Below, in pieces: positions 7,376 to 15,780 of a stretch of DNA of 64,000 nt. This DNA comes from JAHEEL01 sp963700375 (GTDB taxonomy: Bacteria; Actinomycetota; Acidimicrobiia; Spongiisociales; UBA5794): contig CAVOXF010000003.1 of assembly GCA_963700375.1 (NCBI GenBank), positions 310,001 to 374,000 of the forward strand, written 5' to 3'. The translations under genes were made by a program, and so were the position numbers. Each line of letters starts with the position of its first letter. Position 1 is the stretch's first letter. The notes beneath the pieces were generated by a model. That model saw nothing but the letters and a program-made list of their open reading frames with translations, made no database searches and had not been told where the DNA came from.

Positions 7376-7981
7376 ATGGACCTGAGGGTCGCTGCCACCG
7401 GTGACGTCGTCACCGTACCTGCCGGAACCACGGCCGTTATCGGCGCGGATCCCTCGGCAACCATTCGAGTTGCGCGACCTGGCATCTCACGGCGTCATGC
7501 GGTCGTGAAGTACGACGGTTCCCACTGGGTGCTGCAGGATGCTTCAAGCCGGAACGGCACCTTCTACAACGGCGCCCGCATCCAGTTCCTCGACATCAAG
7601 GGCCCGACCACTGTTCGGCTCGGCCACCCGATCGAGGGAACCGAGGTTCAGCTCACGCCGACGGCCACGGCAGCGGCAAAGGCGACAGCCCCTACAGGAC
7701 AGAAACCGGCGACCATCGATACTCCCTCGGCGGCAACCAGGTCGGACTCGGCTGCCACGCCGCCGCCGCCACTCGCCACGGCTCCCGCGCAGCGGACTCG
7801 TGTCGCTCCGACGATGCAGGCCGCGCCGGGGAACGTTGACCCTCGTCTCGACGATCTCGTGTCTGCACTCAACGACACCATGAAGTCGATCAAGGGCCTC
7901 ACGTGGTCGGTTTGGGCCATGATCGCGGTCACCGCCGTGCTGGCAATCCTGACGCTCTTCGTCGGAATCATCGGCAACTAG
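7376..7981 (+). CDS. FHA-domain protein anchored by a C-terminal membrane helix
   Basis: 201 residues. The FHA domain (about 10-90) has the phosphothreonine-binding signatures GISRRHAVV and SSRNGTFYNG. A low-complexity Ala/Pro/Thr linker (about 97-150) follows, then an amphipathic stretch (DDLVSALNDTMKSIKGLTW) and one membrane helix near the end (AMIAVTAVLAILTLFVGII). FHA domains read Ser/Thr-kinase phosphorylation. With the tail anchor this could recruit phosphoproteins to the membrane. It lies 80 nt downstream of the kinase gene on the same strand but has its own possible promoter. The partner kinase is not in the window. Confidence 0.85.
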   Translation: MDLRVAATGDVVTVPAGTTAVIGADPSATIRVARPGISRRHAVVKYDGSHWVLQDASSRNGTFYNGARIQFLDIKGPTTVRLGHPIEGTEVQLTPTATAAAKATAPTGQKPATIDTPSAATRSDSAATPPPPLATAPAQRTRVAPTMQAAPGNVDPRLDDLVSALNDTMKSIKGLTWSVWAMIAVTAVLAILTLFVGIIGN

Positions 7982-7996
7982 CCGACGAGCCGAGAC

Positions 7997-8857
7997 CTAC
8001 GAATCGTCGTCAGAGGCTGACCGGAGGTACTTCTCCACTTCGGCGCCAATCTCGTCGGCCGGCAATACCTGCAACGGCGAGATCAGCTCCGGGCGGTCCT
8101 CCTGCATCTGCTCGAGGCGTTCGACGTACTGGCGCGCGTCCTCACGCTCGGCCAGATCCGCGTCGATCTGCTCCAGTTGGGTCGCCGCCTCCAACGCCAG
8201 GTCACCGACCGGGAATCGGACGCCGACCTGGCCGCCGACTCGTTCGATCAGGCTCAGCACTCCCGAATGGAACGGACTCTGGAGGTAGTGCGGGACCTGC
8301 GCCCAGTACCCGATCGAGGGAACGCCTGCATCGGCGACGCCCTGACGCAGCACGCTGACTGCGGCGCCCGGAACGACCAGGTCATCCGGCAGCACTTCGT
8401 CTCCCTCGCGCAGGAGAGCCTCGTCAGACGTGGTGCATATGACGCGTATAGGGCGCGTATGGGGCGCCGGCGCCGGTACGGCGCCGAGTGTGACGAACTT
8501 GGTCACCCCGTACCGCTGGGTGAGACCGACGAACTCTCCGATCAGTTCCTGCCAGCGGAAGTCGGGTTCGTTCCCGACGGCGAGGAGGAGGTCGACGCCG
8601 TCGACCGTTCGGTGGATGAGCTCGAGCCGAGGCCAGACCGTATCGATCAGCTTGCCCTCCGAGAAGTGCAGGGTCGGCCGGGACGATCGGTAGTCGAACA
8701 GGGCATCCGGATCGAAGGCGGCGACGACATCCCCACCGTCGGATATGCGCTCGGCCGCATCGGTACCGACGGAGGCCGCGTCTACCCATCCGGACATCGC
8801 CAGAAGCATGACCGGGTCGTGGAGATCAAGATCGGATACGAACGAAAGCAGCGTCAT
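7997..8857 (-). CDS. PAC2-family protein (proteasome assembly chaperone 2-like)
   Basis: 286 residues. DPVMLLAMSGWVDAASVGTDAAE at the N-terminus, the Asp/Tyr segment DALFDYRSSRPTL, and VTLGAVPAPAPHTRP mark the PAC2 family (PF09754), which is widespread in actinobacteria with 20S proteasomes. The C-terminal 60 residues are charged and helical. Family members in eukaryotes help assemble proteasome alpha rings; the bacterial function is not established. It is near Bpa (10880-11377), a real proteasome activator, which supports a proteasome link. It converges with the FHA gene with only 15 nt between stops. Confidence 0.85.
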   Translation of the reverse strand: MTLLSFVSDLDLHDPVMLLAMSGWVDAASVGTDAAERISDGGDVVAAFDPDALFDYRSSRPTLHFSEGKLIDTVWPRLELIHRTVDGVDLLLAVGNEPDFRWQELIGEFVGLTQRYGVTKFVTLGAVPAPAPHTRPIRVICTTSDEALLREGDEVLPDDLVVPGAAVSVLRQGVADAGVPSIGYWAQVPHYLQSPFHSGVLSLIERVGGQVGVRFPVGDLALEAATQLEQIDADLAEREDARQYVERLEQMQEDRPELISPLQVLPADEIGAEVEKYLRSASDDDS

Positions 8858-8886
8858 TGCCGCCGACGATACTCAGCTCCGTGTTG

Positions 8887-10707
8887 TCACGCCGAGACGA
8901 AACCGGCTGCAGCGGCCTCGCGGTCCATCGCCTCGATCACCCGGGCGCGCAGTTCCTCGAAGAACTCGCGCGTGTTGAAGATCTCGAGACCCGAATCACC
9001 CATCGGCCCGTGGGCTTCGTCAGGAACCCGATAGTCGTCGATCTCGAATCCGCACCGCCGCTCGTTGACGTAGCCCCGCAGCTGAGTTCGTAGGGCCGCT
9101 CGGTTCAGATCGTCGCCGGTGACATCGAGGCCCGTTGCGATCCGCACTGCCTCGGCTTCCAGGTCGGCGCTGGCGTTGGCGAACTTGCAAAGTCCGGTCA
9201 GGTCGTCGAGCAGATACAGCGGACCCGTAGCAGTGATGGCATCGAACCAGTAGTCGAGATCCGTCTGCTTCTCCTGGGCGTAGAGCATGAACGTACGCAT
9301 CGACATATGACCACCGGCCAAGGCCCACGGGAATCCAGGATTCACGTGGGCATGGAAGGCCGGATACTCGACACCTTTCGAATGCATGGCATAGCCGGTC
9401 TCACCCATCTGTTCCGATAGTCGCTTGACCCCCCCGGTGAGCTCCGGGAGATGCCCTCCTGCTGCTGCGCGGATCGCCGCTGCAACTCCGTCGACGTCGC
9501 CGTAGCTCAAGCCACCGAGCAGATCGCCATCGTTGCGCCGGTTGTACTCCATCACGTAGGCGAGTGTCACCCCTAGGGAGATCGAGTCCAATCCGAGTTC
9601 ATCCGAAAGGTGAATGAGGGAGAGCGCCGCATCGGCGTCGTAGATCCCGAGATTCGACGACAGCAGGGCCATCGGCTCATAGTCGACCTTCGCGCGAAAA
9701 CGCCCTGCTTCTCCGTCCCGGTCTTCGTCATACACGTTCTTGTGGCAGCGGATGCCGCAGAGGTAGCAGCCTTCCGCCTTCACGACGTAGGGTCCAGCCT
9801 CGACAGTGGGCCGGTAGAGCGAAACGGCTGCCGTAGTTCCAGTCGGGCTGTAGTTGAATTCGGGAAGCGCCCGCTCTTCGTGCATCCACTTCAGCGTGCG
9901 CCACGTCCCCCCTCGATCGTCTTCGAGGTCGCGGTAGCGGGCGCTCCCAGGTCCGAGGTTGATCTCGCGATTGACGTCCCTCAGGCCACGGGATCGCCCC
10001 GGATCGGGACCGTCGGCGGCGATCGCCCATAGGTTCTTCGACGCCATGACGCCGCCGTACCCTCCGCGTCCGCAGAAGCGCGGTTTGGGATCGCCCGTCT
10101 CGAGTTGATTGTCGGTGGAGAGCCCGATCGCGGCGTAGCGCACCGTTTCGTAGTGCTCGGCGGCGGGTCCGATGGATGCAAAGTGCGCATCGGGATAACG
10201 CTGATGCAGTGTCTGGATACGCTCGTTGATCGTCAGACCAGCCAGATCGGATGCAGGGAGGAACTCAAACCTCGCCGGTCCGCCTTCCTCTCCCTGGGCG
10301 AGACGGAGCAACGTCGGTCGCGAGGCGCGGCCCGTGAAGATCACCTCGTCGATTCCCAGCCCGCGGATCTTCGGGCCAAAATGACCGCTCCCGGCCGTCC
10401 ACATGAGGCCGGCGGCACCGCTATCGGAAGCCTTCAGAGGCGAATAGCCGTGGAAGAAGGTACGCAACCCCGTCATCACCCGCGTGCCACTCAACAGGCC
10501 AAGGTTCATTATCAGCGGTGCAGAGGGAGCGTAGGGATCGTCGACAGCGACATGACTCAGTAGCTTCGTTGCGCGCGCGACACCGCCCAGAGCATCTTCG
10601 AGATCCTCGGCTTGAACCGTTTCGAGGCGAACCGTTTCGTCGGAGAGGTCCACGTGATAGCGGTGGATCACTACCGAAGTGACCGGTAGCACGTCAGATT
10701 CCTGCAC
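8887..10707 (-). CDS. Aldehyde:ferredoxin oxidoreductase (AOR) family, tungsten/molybdopterin enzyme
   Basis: 606 residues, the normal AOR length. The N-terminal domain has LGLLSGTRVMTGLRTFFHGYSPLK and SGAAGLMWTAGSGHFGPKIRGLGIDEVIFTGRA (pterin binding). The central part carries the [4Fe-4S] ligands CYLCGIRCHK, and a fourth Cys is in LTGLCKFAN near the C-terminus. AORs oxidise aldehydes and pass electrons to ferredoxin in the cytoplasm. The gene starts with GTG at 10707, seven bases after AAGGAAGAG. It lies 29 nt upstream of the PAC2 gene, giving an unusual AOR-PAC2 operon. Substrate unknown; pterin synthesis genes are not in this window. Confidence 0.88.
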   Translation of the reverse strand: MQESDVLPVTSVVIHRYHVDLSDETVRLETVQAEDLEDALGGVARATKLLSHVAVDDPYAPSAPLIMNLGLLSGTRVMTGLRTFFHGYSPLKASDSGAAGLMWTAGSGHFGPKIRGLGIDEVIFTGRASRPTLLRLAQGEEGGPARFEFLPASDLAGLTINERIQTLHQRYPDAHFASIGPAAEHYETVRYAAIGLSTDNQLETGDPKPRFCGRGGYGGVMASKNLWAIAADGPDPGRSRGLRDVNREINLGPGSARYRDLEDDRGGTWRTLKWMHEERALPEFNYSPTGTTAAVSLYRPTVEAGPYVVKAEGCYLCGIRCHKNVYDEDRDGEAGRFRAKVDYEPMALLSSNLGIYDADAALSLIHLSDELGLDSISLGVTLAYVMEYNRRNDGDLLGGLSYGDVDGVAAAIRAAAGGHLPELTGGVKRLSEQMGETGYAMHSKGVEYPAFHAHVNPGFPWALAGGHMSMRTFMLYAQEKQTDLDYWFDAITATGPLYLLDDLTGLCKFANASADLEAEAVRIATGLDVTGDDLNRAALRTQLRGYVNERRCGFEIDDYRVPDEAHGPMGDSGLEIFNTREFFEELRARVIEAMDREAAAAGFVSA

Positions 10708-10879
10708 GATGACTCTTCCTTTCGTTCGCTCGACGCATCGTAGCGACCGGCTGAGCCGCGCCGCCCACTGCGAGACGAGGCGTCCGGTGAATCATGCCGC
10801 TGGCCGGAACTGAGGCTCGGCACACCCTCCGCAGCCCTTGGATCGCCGACTGCCGATAACGCCCAGGAGTTTCGGCCCC

Positions 10880-11377
10880 CTACAGATACAACCCCGTTTG
10901 CTCTTCGTCCCCCGGTGCTTCGAGGGCGCGCCGGCGACGCATCTGCTCCAACTGCGCCTGGGCCGACATCTGCTGGGTCCAGAGCGACGCCTGGATCCCC
11001 TGGAACAGACCTTCGAGCCACCCGATCAGCTGGGCTTGCGCGACTCGGATCTCCGGCTCCGTCGGTGTCTCGCCCTCGAGTGGGACGAAGATGAAATCGA
11101 GTTCTTCCTTGAGGTCGTCAGAGAGCACATCGCGCAGTTCGTCGATCGAGCGGTGGTAGACAGAGAGGAGCCGTTGGCGTCCCACATCGTCCATTCCTGA
11201 CGCCCGCACTTCTTCAAGCATCGCCCGGGTCATCGAAGCGATCCGGATCAACTTCGAAGGCTCGCTCACGAACGTGCCCCCATCTTCCGGTTCATCGGCT
11301 GCCGCGGGATCAATCACTTCCGGCGTGATCGGTTCCTCGGCTTCGGGCGTTGGGGTCGAGTCGGTTTGGTTCTTCAT
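10880..11377 (-). CDS. bpa: Bacterial proteasome activator Bpa (DUF2587)
   Basis: 165 residues. An acidic, disordered N-terminus (about 1-40) is followed by a four-helix core (KLIRIASMTRAMLEEVRASGMDD...LDFIFVPLEGETPTEPEIRVAQAQLIGWLEGLFQGIQASL). It ends in EEQTGLYL, the penultimate-Tyr motif that docks into the 20S proteasome alpha-ring pockets. Bpa opens the gate of the bacterial proteasome without ATP and helps degrade damaged proteins and HspR. HspR is encoded at 58584. Start ATG 11377 is chosen because longer frames run into the divergent hydrolase. The proteasome core genes are outside the window. Confidence 0.93.
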   Translation of the reverse strand: MKNQTDSTPTPEAEEPITPEVIDPAAADEPEDGGTFVSEPSKLIRIASMTRAMLEEVRASGMDDVGRQRLLSVYHRSIDELRDVLSDDLKEELDFIFVPLEGETPTEPEIRVAQAQLIGWLEGLFQGIQASLWTQQMSAQAQLEQMRRRRALEAPGDEEQTGLYL

Positions 11378-11428
11378 GACCCCATCGTAAGGCGGCGCGG
11401 CCCGAGGTGAGACGGTACTCTCGGATCC

Positions 11429-13969
11429 ATGACTGACGCAGAAGCGCTGAGCGACGGGCAAAAGCGGTCGCGCACATGGTGGAAGGTTCTCATCGGAGTC
11501 ATCGCCGGGTTGCTCGTGGTCGTTGTTGTTGGCGTGGCGCTGTTCATGCGCGTCTCGGTGCGGCGTGCGTTCCCCGATGTCGGCGGAGAGGTCGCAATCG
11601 TCGGCCTCGACTCCAGCGTCGAGGTCGTGCGCGACACCATGGGCGTTCCCCACATCTACGCATCGAGCACTCATGACGTGTTCATGGCCCAGGGATATGT
11701 TCACGCCCAGGAGAGGTTCTGGCAGATGGACGTCTGGCGTCACATCGGTTCGGGCCGACTCTCCGAGATGTTCGGCGAATCGCAGGTCGAGACCGACACG
11801 TTCCTCCGAACACTCGGCTGGCACGAGATCGCGGAGGCCCAGTACGCGGCCGCGCCGCCCGACATGCGGGCGATCATGGACGCCTACGCGGACGGCGTGA
11901 ACGCCTACCTGGCGACCCAGTCCCCCGCCGATCTCAGCTTCGAGTACACCGTGCTCGAATTCACGAACCACTCCTACACGCCCGAGATGTGGACTCCGGT
12001 CGACACCCTCAGCTGGGGCATCGCCATGGCCTGGGAGCTTCGCGGCAACATGGATTCCGAGATCGAGCGGGCGATGCTGCTTGGCACATTGAGTGAGTCC
12101 CAGGTTGCCCAACTCTTCCCTCCGTACCCCGGCGACATCAACCCCTACATCGTCCCGGCCAACGAGAACGTGGCCAACGTGACGACATCGGTGACCGCCT
12201 CGCTCCGGTCGATCCCGGGGGTCCACTCTGCGCTGTCATCCGCGCAGGGGAACATCGACCTCCTCGCAACCCTCGGAGCGTCTGCACCCGAGGCCGGCAT
12301 CGGCTCGAATTCCTGGGTCGTCTCGGGTGACCGAACGGCCACCGGTGCGCCGATCCTCGCCAACGATCCCCACCTCGCGATCCAGATGCCCTCGATCTGG
12401 TTCCAGAACGGCCTCCACTGCACCAACGTGTCCGCCGCGTGTCCGTTCGACGTCGCCGGATTCTCGTTTGCGGGAGTGCCGGGCGTGATCATCGGCCACA
12501 ACGCCAACATCGCATGGGGGGTCACGAACCTCGGCCCCGATGTTCAGGACCTCTATGTCGAGAAGGTGAACCCCGACAATCCGAACCAATACGAGGTCAA
12601 CGGTGCGTGGGTGGACATGGATGTCCACGAAGAAGCCATCGCCGTCGCCGGCGGCGATCCGGTCACAATCGAGGTCAAGGCGACACGTCACGGCCCGGTC
12701 ATCTCAGGTTCGTACGAGGCCCTGGACGACTTCGCCGGATCCGGCGTCGATTCGCCGGATCCGTATGCAATTGCCCTCCGTTGGACGGCGCTCGAATCGA
12801 ATCCGGGAATCGTTCAGGCGTTCATCGGTCTCGACATGGCGGCGAACTGGGACGACTTCCGTGCCGCGCTCTCAACGTTCACTGTGCCTGCCCAGAACTT
12901 CATCTATGCCGACACGGCAGGAAATATCGGCTACCAGGCACCGGGCTTCGTTCCGATCCGCGCAGGTGGCGATGGGACACTGCCGGTTCCAGGATGGACC
13001 GACGACTACGAATGGACCGGATACATCCCGTTCGAAGAACTGCCCCGCTCGTACAACCCGGAGAGCGGCTACATCGTCACGGCCAACAACGCCGTCGTCG
13101 ACGACGGGTATCCGTATCTCCTCACCTACGACTGGAACCACGGGTACCGGGCCAGGCGGATCCTCGATCTCGTTGGATCGAACAGCGGAATCGACCTAGC
13201 GGAACATGGCTCGATCCAGTTCGACTCGTACAGCCTCAACGCGCAGACGCTCGTGCCCTACCTGACGGCTCTCGAGTCGCCACTCAAGGATGTGCTTGCC
13301 GCATGGGACCTCGGGAACCAGGCCGACTCGAGTGCAGCCGCGGCGTTCAACGCCGTCTGGGCTCGCCTGCTCGAGTACACGTTCCACGATGACCTGCCAG
13401 AGGACTACTGGCCCAGCGGGGCTGGACGCTGGTACACGGTCGTCGGTGCGATGCTCGAGGACCCGACCGATCCCTTCTGGGACGACAAGACAACGCCCGA
13501 CGTCGAGGACCGTGACACCATGCTCGCTCAGGCGCTCGCCGCCGGGTACGGCGATCTCGACGATTGGTTCGGTGACAACCCGGAGGACTGGAGGTGGGGT
13601 GACCTGCACCTCTCGACCTTCCGGAACCAGACCCTCGGGGAATCCGGAATCGGCCTCATCGAGGATCGTTTCAACCGCGGCCCGTACGAGACGTCGGGTG
13701 GGGCGGACCTCGTCAATGCAACCGGTTGGACCGCGTTCGAGGGCTTCGAGACCACGTGGCTGCCATCGATGCGGATGCTGGTCGATCTCGGTGACCTCTC
13801 CCGGTCCCTCACGACCCACACCACCGGACAGTCCGGTCACACCGACCACCCCCACTACGACGACATGATCCCGCTCTGGCTGGCAGGCGAGTACTCCCCG
13901 ATGAACTGGACCCGGCCCCAGGTCGACGCCGCAGCAGAAGCGACCCAGATGCTGACGCCGGGTGAGTAG
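11429..13969 (+). CDS. Penicillin acylase/acyl-homoserine lactone acylase family Ntn hydrolase
   Basis: 846 residues, membrane-anchored by one helix (about 17-40) and otherwise exported. The alpha segment (DTMGVPHIYASSTHDVFMAQGYVHAQERFWQMD) and the autocatalytic site IGSNSWVVSG, where Ser293 becomes the N-terminal nucleophile of the beta chain, define the penicillin amidase family. APILANDPHLAI and the Asn of NANIAWGVTNLGPD are further active-site landmarks. It cleaves amides such as N-acyl homoserine lactones, acylated amino acids or antibiotics; the actual substrate cannot be told. It is divergent from bpa with 51 nt between. Confidence 0.88.
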   Translation: MTDAEALSDGQKRSRTWWKVLIGVIAGLLVVVVVGVALFMRVSVRRAFPDVGGEVAIVGLDSSVEVVRDTMGVPHIYASSTHDVFMAQGYVHAQERFWQMDVWRHIGSGRLSEMFGESQVETDTFLRTLGWHEIAEAQYAAAPPDMRAIMDAYADGVNAYLATQSPADLSFEYTVLEFTNHSYTPEMWTPVDTLSWGIAMAWELRGNMDSEIERAMLLGTLSESQVAQLFPPYPGDINPYIVPANENVANVTTSVTASLRSIPGVHSALSSAQGNIDLLATLGASAPEAGIGSNSWVVSGDRTATGAPILANDPHLAIQMPSIWFQNGLHCTNVSAACPFDVAGFSFAGVPGVIIGHNANIAWGVTNLGPDVQDLYVEKVNPDNPNQYEVNGAWVDMDVHEEAIAVAGGDPVTIEVKATRHGPVISGSYEALDDFAGSGVDSPDPYAIALRWTALESNPGIVQAFIGLDMAANWDDFRAALSTFTVPAQNFIYADTAGNIGYQAPGFVPIRAGGDGTLPVPGWTDDYEWTGYIPFEELPRSYNPESGYIVTANNAVVDDGYPYLLTYDWNHGYRARRILDLVGSNSGIDLAEHGSIQFDSYSLNAQTLVPYLTALESPLKDVLAAWDLGNQADSSAAAAFNAVWARLLEYTFHDDLPEDYWPSGAGRWYTVVGAMLEDPTDPFWDDKTTPDVEDRDTMLAQALAAGYGDLDDWFGDNPEDWRWGDLHLSTFRNQTLGESGIGLIEDRFNRGPYETSGGADLVNATGWTAFEGFETTWLPSMRMLVDLGDLSRSLTTHTTGQSGHTDHPHYDDMIPLWLAGEYSPMNWTRPQVDAAAEATQMLTPGE

Positions 13970-13989
13970 CCGGGAAGCGCGTGTTCCGT

Positions 13990-14012
13990 CCCCCCGCCCT
14001 GAGGGTGGGGGG
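13990..14012. terminator. GC-rich hairpin after the acylase gene
   Basis: CCCCCCGCCC and GGGTGGGGGG pair (one G-T wobble) around a TGA loop, 21 nt after the acylase stop. There is no U-run, so termination may need Rho or occur as a stem-only actinobacterial terminator. Confidence 0.45.
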
Positions 14013-14102
14013 TCGCGGAGGAGCGCCGGCGACGACGCGGGGCATCCGCATTCTCCTTCGCCGGCATCGTCTTCCGTCACCCATGCTTGATACGTTGCGG
14101 GG

Positions 14103-14520
14103 ATGGGACACCAGGTTCTCACCACCGAGACGATCGAGCAGGTCGCGTTCAACGCCCGGTATGTGTCGGTTCAGCCCAATGTGGACGGGTCGGCGTGGCG
14201 TCTCCACGGGCAGCTCCCGGCGCAGCGGGCCGCGTCGTCGTCGACGCCCGCGACGCGAGCAGCCGACGTCTTCCCCACTAACCCGGACGGCACCGTGCCA
14301 CGCACCACCCGCAACGCCGACGCCCTGTGGTCGAGCAGCCTCGACTCCCTCATCGGTGGTGACGGCGGGGTCTGCACCGCGGCGGACCGCGTGTCGCGCT
14401 CTCGCCTCCACGTCCATCACACCATCCCCTGGTCCCACGGCGGCCGCACCGACCCTTCATCGCCACCCCAACGCAGACGACACCCACACCCACACATCCA
14501 CGCCCCACCAACCCGCACAA
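14103..14520 (+). pseudogene. Decayed DUF222/HNH endonuclease (13E12 repeat-type) remnant
   Basis: Fragments of a DUF222-HNH protein can be read. WRLHGQLPA is in one frame, AGRVVVDARDASS continues in a second, and AADVFPTNPDGTVPRTTRNADALWSSSLDSL returns to the first, so two compensating frameshifts lie between about 14215 and 14265. The N-terminal half of DUF222 is missing. The end retains the HNH-like RSRLHVHHTIPWSHGGRTDP, then loses frame before the final His/Asn. The cysteine knuckle (CTAA-DRVS) appears shortened. Such genes are often multicopy in actinobacteria and spread like mobile elements. No intact copy is present here. Confidence 0.7.
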
Positions 14521-14621
14521 CCTGGAAAGTGGCGCAACCCGCCCCCAGGACCCCCCGGCCCAAGGACGAGGCGGGACGCGGATTCGTTCTAACGAATGCG
14601 CAGGGGGGCGTCCGGACGCTA

Positions 14622-14683
14622 GAACCACGAAGATCAGGCCCGTCCGCGGCGCTACCGGGAGCCTGAACCAGGAAGATCAGGCC
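14622..14683 (+). repeat. Short direct repeat downstream of the HNH remnant
   Basis: GAACCACGAAGATCAGGCC (14622-14640) recurs as GAACCAGGAAGATCAGGCC (14665-14683), 18 of 19 bases identical with a 43-nt period. It may be a scar of the rearrangement that broke the HNH gene. Confidence 0.5.
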
Positions 14684-14728
14684 AACCCGATGGTTTGTGC
14701 TGGTAGCTGGAAGCCCGGAACTCCTCGT

Positions 14729-15697
14729 TCAAACGAAGGCGTAGACCGCGTAGGCGACGAAGGCGGCGAGGAGGATGCCGCCTTCGTTCCGGCTGATTCT
14801 CTGGCCGCTGAAAGAGAAGACGCCGGCGATCAACGCCGACGCGACCATGAGAGCGAGAGGAACCACAGTGATCTCGGTGAGCGGACCAGGGCCAATCACG
14901 GCGGCGAGACCGATGACACCGAGCGAGTTGAAGATGTTGGATCCAAGCACGTTGCCGAGCACGAGTTCCGGTTCCTTGTGCCGCGCAGCCGAGATCCCGG
15001 CAGCAAGCTCGGGGAGGCTGGTCCCGACGCCCGTGATGAGACCGAGGAACACGGCTGAGAGCCCAAAATACTCCCCGAATCCAACGACGCCATCGAGCAG
15101 GGCGTCGGCGGCGATCACGGTCACGATGAGGGCCACCACACCGATGAGGATCTCCTTACCAACCGACTCTCGCCACTCGGGTCGCCACTCCGGCCCATCG
15201 TCGTCCTCGTCGGCGGCCTCGATGATCTGAGCCATGACCGCCTCCGGATCATCGTTCGACCAGCGGATCATCATCCAGATCGCACCACCAAGGAGGCCAA
15301 GCAGCACGAATCCTTCCCAGGCGCTGAGCCAGGAGTTGGCGAGGAACGCCGTCATGATCGCAACGGCGGCAAACATGAGCGCACCCTCACGCCTGATGAT
15401 CCTGCGCCGGGCGGCGATCGAAGTCAACAACGCGGAAGAGCCGAGGACCAAGGTCAGATTGGCCGTGTTCGAACTGAGGACGTTGGCAACCGCGAGATCG
15501 AGTTCACCCTCGAGAGCGGCGATCGCCGACACCACGAATTCCGGGACCGACGTGCCGAAGCCGACGATGACCGCGCCGATCAGCACCACGGAGACGCCGA
15601 ACGCACGCGAGATACGCACCGCCGACGTGACGAGACGGTCGGCCGCGTAGATCAATGCAACCAGACCAGCGATGATTCTGATGGCGTCGAGAAGCAA
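14729..15697 (-). CDS. Calcium/sodium antiporter family membrane protein (CaCA, YrbG-like)
   Basis: 322 residues with about ten hydrophobic helices. The two alpha repeats are clear: GFGTSVPEFVVSAIAALEGELDLAVANVLSSNTAN in the N-half and GVGTSLPELAAGISAARHKEPELVLGNVLGSNIFN in the C-half, with the conserved GTSxPE and GNxxGSNxxN residues that coordinate cations. An acidic cytoplasmic loop (EAADEDDDGPEW) lies between the halves and may sense Ca2+. It exchanges Ca2+ for Na+ or H+ at the inner membrane. Likely TTG start at 15697 after AAAGGG; no ATG fits. Divergent from nhaA, the other cation antiporter here. Confidence 0.9.
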   Translation of the reverse strand: MLLDAIRIIAGLVALIYAADRLVTSAVRISRAFGVSVVLIGAVIVGFGTSVPEFVVSAIAALEGELDLAVANVLSSNTANLTLVLGSSALLTSIAARRRIIRREGALMFAAVAIMTAFLANSWLSAWEGFVLLGLLGGAIWMMIRWSNDDPEAVMAQIIEAADEDDDGPEWRPEWRESVGKEILIGVVALIVTVIAADALLDGVVGFGEYFGLSAVFLGLITGVGTSLPELAAGISAARHKEPELVLGNVLGSNIFNSLGVIGLAAVIGPGPLTEITVVPLALMVASALIAGVFSFSGQRISRNEGGILLAAFVAYAVYAFV

Positions 15698-15780
15698 CGC
15701 ACCCTTTCAGAGAGGTGGTGGGATGGTACCCGTGCGCGGCGAAGGTCAACCGACCCGACACCGCTAGCCTCCCATGACGC

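Noticed and set aside
10708..10879. Small gene between AOR and Bpa genes
   Set aside because: The frame overlapping this 172-nt spacer shows no start site support or motifs; it is most likely leader and promoter sequence for the AOR gene.
11378..12226. N-terminal extension of Bpa to 448 codons
   Set aside because: It would overlap the divergent acylase gene; the conserved Bpa protein begins at ATG 11377.
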